The translations under genes and the position numbers were made by a program. Positions 9,019 through 16,390 of a stretch of 42,727 nucleotides of DNA are shown here, one piece after another; the stretch's first letter is position 1, and each line of letters opens with the position of its first letter. Source of the DNA: Bacteroides sp. (GTDB lineage: Bacteria > Bacteroidota > Bacteroidia > Bacteroidales > Muribaculaceae); assembly GCA_014802265.1 (NCBI GenBank), contig JAAVCP010000033.1, positions 1 through 42,727 of the forward strand, given 5' to 3'. The notes below the pieces were generated by a model. It had not been told where the DNA came from, did no database searches, and was given only the letters and a program-made list of their open reading frames with translations.

Positions 9019-10332
9019 CTATTGACTACGGGCGGCTATTACCCCGACAAGCTCAAAAGGATATGCAGCGGTGATTTTTACATTGACAAAATCTCCGGGA
9101 GATAGGGTAGGGTCTTCAATTATTACCTCCGGGTCTACCTCCGGTGAGTCATACTGTGTTCTGCCGAATGCCTTACCGTCTTCAATCCGGTCAATCAAGA
9201 CCTTCTGAGTGGTGCCAATCATATTTTCGTTGAGCTCCAGGGCTATCTCTTCCTGAATTGCCATTATCTTGTCAAGACGATCCTGCTTTATCTCATCGGG
9301 GATATTGTCATCAAGATTTTTTGCAGCAAAGGTGTCATCTTCCTCACAATAGGCGAAAGCACCCATGCGGTCAAATTTTTGAGTCCTGACAAAATCAACT
9401 AATTCTTGAAATTCTTGTTCTCCTTCACCGGGGAAGCCGGTCATCAAGGTGGTGCGTATCCTTATCCCCGGCACTTTCTCACGTATTGTTTTAAGCAGTT
9501 GAAGAGTACCTTCCTTATCAATGTGGCGACGCATGTTGGTCAACACTGGATTAGCGATATGCTGAAGAGCAATGTCAAGATATTTGCATACATTGTCTCT
9601 TTTTGCCATCACATCAAGAATATCCATCGGGAAGTCGGCAGGATAAGCATAATGCAGCCGTATCCATTCCACACCGGGGATTTCAGCCATACGGTCTATA
9701 AGCTCTGCAAGGGCATGCCTGCCATAAAGGTCGATGCCGTAAGAAGAGAGATCCTGGGCAATTACATTAAATTCTTTTACTCCTTCCTTCACCAGTGATT
9801 CTACTTCTTTCAGAATCTCTTCAATTGGACGCGATGTGTGTCTGCCTGTTATTATTGGGATTGCACAGAAGGCACAGAAACGGTTACACCCTTCTGATAT
9901 TTTCAGGTAAGTGGTATGGGGAGGTGTGGTGAGTGTCCGTTCCCATAATTCAGGACGCTTGTCAGCGTTGCCCTTGTCAGGGAGGGAATCAATAAACCCT
10001 TTCCAGTCAAATTTCCCATACCAGGTGTCTACTTCGGGAATCTCAGCCTTAAGTTCCTTCATGTATCTCTGGGAAAGACACCCCATCACAATCAGCTTGC
10101 CTATTTTTTTACGCTTTTTGAGTTCGCCCAACTCAATTATGAGATTTATTGACTCTTCTTTGGCATCAGCAATGAAACCGCAAGTATTGACCACGACATA
10201 TTCTCCTTTCGGAGTGTCGGAATCATGATATGTTTCATATCCCTTAGCCTTTAATTGCCTTAGAAGCCGCTCCGAATCAACAAGATTTTTGGAGCAGCCC
10301 ATGGAAATGATATCTATTCTTCCTGGTTTCAC
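9019..10332 (-). CDS. rimO: Ribosomal protein S12 methylthiotransferase RimO
   Basis: The 437-residue radical-SAM enzyme adds a methylthio group to an Asp of ribosomal protein S12. The N-terminal UPF0004 domain holds Cys13, Cys51 and Cys85 for the auxiliary iron-sulfur cluster. The radical-SAM CxxxCxxC motif is Cys149, Cys153 and Cys156 (GCNRFCAFC). The C-terminal TRAM domain is at about residues 370-435. MGCSKNLVDSE near the start is characteristic of RimO rather than MiaB. It lies 79 nt downstream of ftsY, the usual Bacteroidales neighbour, and is probably co-transcribed with it. Confidence 0.96.
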   Translation of the reverse strand: MKPGRIDIISMGCSKNLVDSERLLRQLKAKGYETYHDSDTPKGEYVVVNTCGFIADAKEESINLIIELGELKKRKKIGKLIVMGCLSQRYMKELKAEIPEVDTWYGKFDWKGFIDSLPDKGNADKRPELWERTLTTPPHTTYLKISEGCNRFCAFCAIPIITGRHTSRPIEEILKEVESLVKEGVKEFNVIAQDLSSYGIDLYGRHALAELIDRMAEIPGVEWIRLHYAYPADFPMDILDVMAKRDNVCKYLDIALQHIANPVLTNMRRHIDKEGTLQLLKTIREKVPGIRIRTTLMTGFPGEGEQEFQELVDFVRTQKFDRMGAFAYCEEDDTFAAKNLDDNIPDEIKQDRLDKIMAIQEEIALELNENMIGTTQKVLIDRIEDGKAFGRTQYDSPEVDPEVIIEDPTLSPGDFVNVKITAAYPFELVGVIAARSQ

Positions 10333-10362
10333 TTTCAGTTAATGATTAAAGATAAAAGATTA

Positions 10363-10403
10363 ATGATAAATTGAGTTTATGTGGAGAGTCAGCCATTTAT
10401 CAT
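10363..10403 (-). repeat. Inverted repeat between ftsY and rimO
   Basis: Perfect 9-bp arms ATGATAAAT (10363-10371) and ATTTATCAT (10395-10403) enclose 23 nt. On the transcript the stem is AT-only and is followed by TAATCTTTTATCTTT. It could be a weak attenuator between ftsY and rimO, but may also be chance in an AT-rich spacer. Confidence 0.3.
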
Positions 10404-10411
10404 ATTTGTCA

Positions 10412-11377
10412 TTATTTCGATGGAAAGAGGGTACGCACAAACTCTTCTGGACGGAAAATCTGGAGATCGTCAATTCCCTCACCGATGCCGATATATTTAA
10501 CCGGAATCTTAAACTGATCACTGATGCCGATAACTACGCCACCCTTTGCTGTGCCATCAAGTTTGGTGACTGCGAGTGCGTTCACTTCAGTGGCAGCTAC
10601 AAATTGGCGGGCTTGTTCAAAAGCATTCTGCCCTGTGGATCCGTCGAGCACAAGAAGGATTTCCTGCGGTGCGTCCGGCACGACACGCTTCATCACATTT
10701 TTAATTTTGGTAAGCTCATTCATAAGCCCGATCTTGTTGTGTAGACGTCCGGCGGTGTCAATAATCACTACGTCGGCGTTCTGTGCCTTGGCAGAAGAAA
10801 GTGTGTCAAATGCCACTGCAGCTGGATCGCTACCCATCTTCTGCTTGATTACGGGCACTCCCACACGCTCACCCCATATGTCAAGTTGCTCTATGGCAGC
10901 TGCACGGAAAGTATCGGCAGCTCCAAGCACCACTTTATTACCGGCTTTCTTATACTGAGCTGCCAGTTTACCGATGGTAGTTGTCTTGCCTACGCCGTTT
11001 ACACCTACAACCATGATGACGTAAGGGTCTCCAGTCTTTTTCACTTCGAAATCGTCAAGCCGGTCTTCCTGACCCTCGGGACGCGCAAGCATATCAGAAA
11101 TTTCTTCAGCAAGGAGATTGTTGAGTTCTTCAGTGTTGACATATTTGTCGCGGGCTACGCGCTCCTCAATCTTCTGAATAATCTTTAATGTGGTGTCGAC
11201 GCCGACATCGCTGGTGATGAATGCCTCCTCAAGCTTGTCAAGCACTTCATCGTCAACCTTGCTTTTGCCTGCCACCGCACGGGTTATTTTACTCCATACG
11301 CCTTCCTTGGTTTTTTGAAGACCGGTGTCAAGTTTTTCCTTTTTTTCTTTTGAGAAGAGTTTTTTGAAGAATCCCAT
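10412..11377 (-). CDS. ftsY: Signal recognition particle receptor FtsY
   Basis: The 321-residue SRP-type GTPase docks ribosome-SRP complexes at the inner membrane. It has a short charged N-terminal region without the long acidic A domain of E. coli, an N domain (about 25-105), and a G domain with P-loop GVNGVGKTT (125-133), DTAGRLHNK and TKLDGTAKGG. The start MGFFKKLFSKEKKEK is an amphipathic, Lys-rich membrane-targeting helix, which supports this ATG. rimO follows. The ribosomal protein genes (L28, L33) that often precede ftsY in Bacteroidales are not here; a gene-free stretch lies upstream instead. Confidence 0.97.
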   Translation of the reverse strand: MGFFKKLFSKEKKEKLDTGLQKTKEGVWSKITRAVAGKSKVDDEVLDKLEEAFITSDVGVDTTLKIIQKIEERVARDKYVNTEELNNLLAEEISDMLARPEGQEDRLDDFEVKKTGDPYVIMVVGVNGVGKTTTIGKLAAQYKKAGNKVVLGAADTFRAAAIEQLDIWGERVGVPVIKQKMGSDPAAVAFDTLSSAKAQNADVVIIDTAGRLHNKIGLMNELTKIKNVMKRVVPDAPQEILLVLDGSTGQNAFEQARQFVAATEVNALAVTKLDGTAKGGVVIGISDQFKIPVKYIGIGEGIDDLQIFRPEEFVRTLFPSK

Positions 11378-11456
11378 ATATTAGTAAGTTTTTGATTCTG
11401 AATATCTGAATACAGTTAGGAACCTTAAGTAAAAATCTGTGATCCCTATTAGAGTG

Positions 11457-11487
11457 CGAAATTAATGAAAAATCCGCTAATAATAAA
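11457..11487 (-). promoter_or_regulatory. Probable ftsY promoter
   Basis: Minus-strand -7 TAATTTCG (11457-11464) is one mismatch from TAnnTTTG. A weak -33 (TTTA) lies 19 nt upstream. The same TAATTTCGCACT sequence occurs in the promoter upstream of the M23 gene. The predicted leader is about 70 nt. Confidence 0.5.
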
Positions 11488-11982
11488 ATTTGCGATGTGA
11501 GAAAGCATATTTTATCATGCCACAGCCTTGGTTTTATACTCACTTCGATTGTCATGTTAGAATTTTTTTGCATATAACATCAAATATTGGAATGATTATT
11601 AATCATCTTAATCCGAAAGGATTTCCTGACTGTAGGTACCAGTTAATGAAGCAAATTACAATAAACATAATTTAGAGTATTTCCGCAAGTTTTACCTCCT
11701 GTTAAACGATATTCAAATTGTGAACGAACTCGTACACAATTTAACTTGGACGCATATGCGTCGATTGTTATTGGTAACAAGTCCTGCGGGTCATCTTTGA
11801 TATGATCCAAGCATCAAAAGATATGTGGAATACCACGACCCTTGACGTAACACATGCTCTCAATGTTATGAGCGTAGACTTACTGATATAAATAATTTAT
11901 TACCAAGATTTTGTTGATGGTAAATACTGCCAATTGATGCTAAAATTACACCGATAATCGGTTGTCATTTATGATAAAGAAA
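11488..11982. other. Gene-free intergenic region rich in palindromes
   Basis: Between ftsY and the PspC gene no convincing coding sequence is seen; the longest ORFs are short and lack family features. The stretch contains several near-perfect palindromes: 11592-11606 (7-bp arms, 1-nt centre), AATCC-GAAA-GGATT at 11610-11623, 8-bp arms at 11715-11742, a perfect 14-mer GACGCATATGCGTC at 11749-11762, 11888-11900 and 11950-11962 (6-bp arms, 1-nt centre). A 29-codon ORF (ATG at 11802) is also open. It could be a structured RNA, a cluster of operators or a decayed element. Confidence 0.5.
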
Positions 11983-12028
11983 AGGAGGAGATGTCATTAA
12001 CGATTTCTCAATTATGACACGTCCTCCT
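11983..12028 (-). terminator. Rho-independent terminator of the barrel/padR/pspC unit
   Basis: Arms 11983-11997 and 12014-12028 pair at 13 of 15 positions (AGGAGG...CCTCCT at the base). On the minus strand they are followed by TTTTCTTTATC. The stem begins 45 nt past the pspC-domain gene stop. Confidence 0.85.
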
Positions 12029-12073
12029 CAGCATAAAGGAAAGTATGAGAATAATTATGATTGTAGGAGTAGG

Positions 12074-13288
12074 TTATGGGATTGTGGTTGCCGAGAGATT
12101 AATTGAATCTGTGGGGATAGCTGGAATGGTATCAAGAGTGATTTCTGCCGACTCTTCCTCTGATTCAATTATGATATTATGGTTATGCCGATTCTCTCTC
12201 CATTTGCGTTCTTGCTCATATTGTATATTGATGATTCTTCCGGCTGTGATGGCGGCTGTGGTGAAACCTATTATCCAAAGGATAGTAAGGGTTGTCTTCA
12301 TTGTGCCGGAAAGGGGAGTGGGATTATTCCAACCTTTTCTGATTAGCAAATATAACGGAATGCCAATGGTCAATATACTGCCAATGCCGCATACTAACCC
12401 ATAGACAGGGATTGAACCGGCTTCTTCAATTATGGGAGAAATCTCACCGAAAACTGTACCACCCCATGAAGTGCCAAACATAATAAGCGCAAAGACACAA
12501 CCAAGCAGACCTATGACGAGGGCACCAAGAAGAATAACAGCTAAAATCATACCGATCACTATAATCACTTTGACTAAAATACTAAAGATTTTAGCAATGG
12601 TAGAGCCGAAAGTGTTGGCAGAATTTGAGGTGTGAGCGGCAGGATGATTATCATCGCGGAAATTTCCGGTGACAGTTTTTCCAATATTTTCCACTGTCGG
12701 TTCCTCACCCATCATCTCCATTCTCTCAAGCGGGGTCCGTGCTTCGGGAATTACAATCCATAAAATAAGGTAGGCAATGCTGCATGTAGCAAACGAAGCA
12801 ATTGTAAGAATCACCGTGATAAGTCTGACCCATGTGGGGTCTACTTTTAGAAACCATGCCATGCCGGAGCATACACCACCTAACATTGAATTCTGCGGAT
12901 CACGGTAGAGTTTACGCTTCAAAGGGGGGAGAGGCGGGATATAAGGTGGAGGAGAGATTCGCTGGGTTTCTGAATCTGTTACAGTTGTTGCACCGGTCTC
13001 ATCATTGACCGATACTTTGATTTCATCTTCAAACATTTCTTCCGGTTTGCCGACGCGGGAAATCACTTCCTCTACATTCTCCAAAGTCACGATAGGACTG
13101 CCGGAAGATGTGCATTCAAGAAGCAGCTCGGCAATGCGGCTCTCAATGTCGCTGACCACCTCCGTGCCATCTTCCTGCTGCTCAAAAGCATGTTCCAACG
13201 TTTTGATATAATCGTTGAGGAGAGAATAGGCGTCTTCATCTATAGTGAAGGGGAACCCGGCAACGTTGATATTGAATGTCTTTTTCAT
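12074..13288 (-). CDS. PspC-domain membrane protein
   Basis: The 404-residue protein has an N-terminal soluble region (1 to about 130), predicted helical, with the pattern IAELLLEC...VEEVISRVGKPEEMF seen in Bacteroidota PspC proteins. A PspC domain follows (about 134-200; KLYRDPQNSMLGGVCSGMAWFL, then a membrane helix ending LILWIVIPEART). Further hydrophobic segments lie at about 235-285, 305-325 and 335-355, and the tail is Glu/Thr-rich. PspC proteins sense or buffer envelope stress. Its ATG overlaps the padR stop (ATGA), so the two are translationally coupled. The DNA-binding partner is therefore likely PadR rather than this protein. Confidence 0.88.
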   Translation of the reverse strand: MKKTFNINVAGFPFTIDEDAYSLLNDYIKTLEHAFEQQEDGTEVVSDIESRIAELLLECTSSGSPIVTLENVEEVISRVGKPEEMFEDEIKVSVNDETGATTVTDSETQRISPPPYIPPLPPLKRKLYRDPQNSMLGGVCSGMAWFLKVDPTWVRLITVILTIASFATCSIAYLILWIVIPEARTPLERMEMMGEEPTVENIGKTVTGNFRDDNHPAAHTSNSANTFGSTIAKIFSILVKVIIVIGMILAVILLGALVIGLLGCVFALIMFGTSWGGTVFGEISPIIEEAGSIPVYGLVCGIGSILTIGIPLYLLIRKGWNNPTPLSGTMKTTLTILWIIGFTTAAITAGRIINIQYEQERKWRENRHNHNIIIESEEESAEITLDTIPAIPTDSINLSATTIP

Positions 13289-13698
13289 TTTTCGTTCTTG
13301 TTTAAGTTGATGATTATTGGGTTTCCTTTTTCCGGTTTTTGGTCAGTAGCTTTTTGCATGTTGCGGAAATGGTTGACATTAGCAACAATTTCATCCCATG
13401 CCTCTGACATTTCATTCATCGTCTGCTCGCCTTCGGGAGTAATGAAATAATACTTTCTGGGAGGACCTTTAGGACTTTCCTCCCATTCATAATTCAGCTT
13501 ACCTTCTTTTCTTAGACGGTTAAGAAGGGTGTAGAGGGTTCCTTCCACTACTATCAGTGAAGCCTCGCTCAGCCCATTGATAATATCGGAAGGATAAGCC
13601 CTCTGTCGGCTTAACAGCAACAGCACGCAGTATTCCAGGATACCCTTTCTCATCTGCGAGCGGATATTGCTGTCGGTTGGTTTTGTCTTGTCATTCAT
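13285..13698 (-). CDS. PadR family transcriptional regulator
   Basis: The 137-residue protein has the PadR winged-helix fold at about residues 18-95. GILEYCVLLLLSRQRAYPSDI leads into the recognition region VVEGTLYTLLNRLRKEGKL, then the wing YEWEESPKGPPRKYYFITPEG. The C-terminal dimerisation helix is about 95-130. It starts 20 nt after the second barrel gene and overlaps pspC by 4 nt. It is the obvious candidate to bind the palindromes at 18827-18876 upstream of the unit. PadR proteins usually repress and respond to a small ligand or envelope cue; the signal here is unknown. Confidence 0.92.
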   Translation of the reverse strand: MNDKTKPTDSNIRSQMRKGILEYCVLLLLSRQRAYPSDIINGLSEASLIVVEGTLYTLLNRLRKEGKLNYEWEESPKGPPRKYYFITPEGEQTMNEMSEAWDEIVANVNHFRNMQKATDQKPEKGNPIIINLNKNEK

Positions 13699-13718
13699 AA
13701 TTTTATTTTTAGTATATG

Positions 13719-16202
13719 TTACATCCCCCTGGTGCCGGAGTTACCGCCTTGGGAAGATCCCTGTTCCATATCGAGGTCAGCTGCAGTACGCTTCACGTCG
13801 TTTCTAAGCGAACCGAAGCGTATTGAGACGCTTGCGCCTAACGCCCAACTCCGGAATCTCCCTGAGGAGGATGAAATAGAGGTGGAAGACTCAGTGGTGT
13901 CATGACTTTTGATGTAAGGAGTAAGTATATTTGATCCGAAAAGAGACACAGTCAAAGCCTTCTCTTTCAAGAATGAGCGGCTGAGTGACAGACCATGGTA
14001 GCTGTAGCCGGACGCTTTCGTCTGAAGGCTTGCCCATCCGGTGCCACCCCCGGCATAGACACTGAGACGAAGCATAAACGGGAAGGTATAGTCAGCATTA
14101 AAATTATAATTACCCTGCCAGTTATGACTTGAGGCAGTCAGCTCCGGACTGTTTGCTTTGAAGTCATCATAACTTCCGGAGAGATAAATGCCTATATTCA
14201 ACATGGAAATTATATTCCAATTAAGATTCAGATTAGCAGAAGTGGTCTGGCTGTGTCCGATATTAGCATAGGTATTATTAAGAATATTGTCTTCGATAAA
14301 CTGGTATGAAGTGATAGAATTATCCTCACGCCTATAGCTTACGGAAATACTTCCTCCTAATTTGCCTCCGTAATTTGAGTAGGAGAGTGAGATGCCGTGA
14401 TTCTTTTCGCTGTCAAGATTGGGATTACCATACCTTACACTATTAGGAGTCAGGGTGTTGCGATAAGGATTTAGGTTCCATAGACCCGGACGCCATATTC
14501 TCATCTGATATGCCAGACGAATATTGGCAGCATCACCCACCTTATAACTTATGGCAGCATTCGGCACTACGTCATTGAGATATGATGTGAAATCAGAGTA
14601 GTCACCCACAAAATATTTCAATCCCATTCGTGTGTGCTCATAGCGCACACCTGCTTTCACATTCCATTTCCCAAAGCTACCCCCATAAGAAATGTAAGCA
14701 GCCATAATATCCTGAAACTGCATCATATCAATTGCTTCAGATTGGCGGATTTCCATATTGTCTCTTTCCGTGCCATACCAGGGATTTGATTTCTGATATG
14801 AATTATTCCAGTTTCCTTTGAAACCTGCCTCAAGCACGTGCTTATCTGAGAGGGGATTGGCATAATCAATCTGAAGTGTGTGACGCCTGCCGTAAGAGTC
14901 AGATTCTTCAAGTCGCCAGGGATATGCTTCAGGATAGCTTATGAGATCGTAAGTCATCGTGTAATAATCATCATTGCCTGAACTATATCCGAATATGTAT
15001 GAGGCAACTATGTGATGTCCTTGCTTACCGAATGTATGCTGATAAGAGGCATTTGCACCAAGCCACAGACTTTTATCATCGTTGGTATAATCACGCTTCA
15101 GACTCCATTGAAGGTCATTGTCAATATTTTCAAGCCACATTGATTGTTTTTGATGGGAATCAGAATTATTTTTACCAATGTTGCCTTGCAGAGTAAACAA
15201 GTTCAGAGTGTCAGGCTCCCAAGAAAGATTGAAGTTGCCACCAAGATAATTCCAAGTGTATTTTGACTTCCCTTCTGTATATTGATATCTGTTCTCATCA
15301 CTGGTTAGATTTTCAATAGTAGTATTTTGTGAATTTATATATCCAAGGTGGAAAGCATCACTGTAATTGACGTTTGCACTTGCCGTAATATTTCTGATTT
15401 TTGTGCGGGCATAAGCCGATGCCCCATAATTACGAGTGGAGACATTGGCAGACAGATTAGTCAGATAGCCTTCAAGTGACTGTTTACCTACGGTGATGAT
15501 ATTCAGAATACCTCCTGTGCCTTCCGCGTCATATTTTGCCCCGGGTTCGGTGATTACTTCAATTTTCTTGATTGTAGCGGCAGGCATAGATTTCAAGATA
15601 GTCTTCACATCGCCGGATAACATAGGATCTTCCTTGCCATTAATAAGAATCTTGAAATTGGAATTACCATTTACCTTGATGTTGTCTTCAGCATCTACAG
15701 TAACCATTGGCACTTTTCTCAACATCTCAATAGTGTTGTTGATTGATGACTCAGGATCCTCCTCTACATTATAAGTCAGAGTCGCGCCATCGCTTTCAAT
15801 AAGTTTTTTCTTTGCAGTGATCACCACCTCCTGGAGAGTCTCATCATCAGGAGTCAGAGATATGATACCTAAATCTATGGCAGGCTTATCAGAAGAAACA
15901 GAAAAATTTCTAAGGTCAGTCTTCATTCCGGTGTATTCCACCTTAATTATATAATCACCGGAAGAGGGTAGAGCCTGTCGGAAAAAGCCTTCATCGTTTG
16001 CTACATTAAAAGCAGCGGGTGTGACAGTATCTGTTGCCAAATAAATCCTGTAGATTGCACCGGGACACACTTCTCCATCGGCAAGCGTCGTCACCCTTCC
16101 GCTCACTGAATAGTCGGCTGCCAGCGCCGAGGGGATAGAAAGGATGACGGCTGCTGCCGCAATAAATTTAGGTCTGAATTTAAAACTCATTGTAAATGCC
16201 AT
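13719..16202 (-). CDS. Outer-membrane beta-barrel receptor with carboxypeptidase-like N-domain (OMP_b-brl_3)
   Basis: The 827-residue TonB-receptor-like protein has a signal peptide (the ATG at residue 5 is an equally good start). A carboxypeptidase-regulatory-like beta-sandwich follows at about 30-120, then a plug-like region about 125-240 (VVITAKKKLIES, DGATLTYNVEEDP, ITEPGAKYDAEGTGGILNIIT) and a barrel from about 250 to 795. The barrel contains YEHTRMGLKYF and AYQMRIWRPGLWNLNP. A Ser/Gly-rich tail follows the last strand. It belongs to the outer-membrane beta-barrel family PF14905. The paralogue upstream shares plug, barrel and tail. No SusD partner is adjacent, so a SusCD glycan-uptake system is not supported. 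Cargo is unknown. Confidence 0.88.
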   Translation of the reverse strand: MAFTMSFKFRPKFIAAAAVILSIPSALAADYSVSGRVTTLADGEVCPGAIYRIYLATDTVTPAAFNVANDEGFFRQALPSSGDYIIKVEYTGMKTDLRNFSVSSDKPAIDLGIISLTPDDETLQEVVITAKKKLIESDGATLTYNVEEDPESSINNTIEMLRKVPMVTVDAEDNIKVNGNSNFKILINGKEDPMLSGDVKTILKSMPAATIKKIEVITEPGAKYDAEGTGGILNIITVGKQSLEGYLTNLSANVSTRNYGASAYARTKIRNITASANVNYSDAFHLGYINSQNTTIENLTSDENRYQYTEGKSKYTWNYLGGNFNLSWEPDTLNLFTLQGNIGKNNSDSHQKQSMWLENIDNDLQWSLKRDYTNDDKSLWLGANASYQHTFGKQGHHIVASYIFGYSSGNDDYYTMTYDLISYPEAYPWRLEESDSYGRRHTLQIDYANPLSDKHVLEAGFKGNWNNSYQKSNPWYGTERDNMEIRQSEAIDMMQFQDIMAAYISYGGSFGKWNVKAGVRYEHTRMGLKYFVGDYSDFTSYLNDVVPNAAISYKVGDAANIRLAYQMRIWRPGLWNLNPYRNTLTPNSVRYGNPNLDSEKNHGISLSYSNYGGKLGGSISVSYRREDNSITSYQFIEDNILNNTYANIGHSQTTSANLNLNWNIISMLNIGIYLSGSYDDFKANSPELTASSHNWQGNYNFNADYTFPFMLRLSVYAGGGTGWASLQTKASGYSYHGLSLSRSFLKEKALTVSLFGSNILTPYIKSHDTTESSTSISSSSGRFRSWALGASVSIRFGSLRNDVKRTAADLDMEQGSSQGGNSGTRGM

Positions 16203-16390
16203 GACTGGTAGAGGGTTATAGGTTGGAAATTAGTGTAGAGAGAATCGCTTAAATCACTCTTTTTCAGAAAAATTGAAAAGAGCTTTGCAGCGTTTTCTTT
16301 TTAAGAAACTCGGAGGAGTCGCCTTTGTTACACTAAAATTGAATTTTAACATAATTTTTTTATTTCAAACCTAATATTTTAAATTTAGAA

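Noticed and set aside
11490..11675. 61-codon plus-strand ORF upstream of ftsY
   Set aside because: No family features, no promoter or Shine-Dalgarno, and it spans palindromes 11592-11623.
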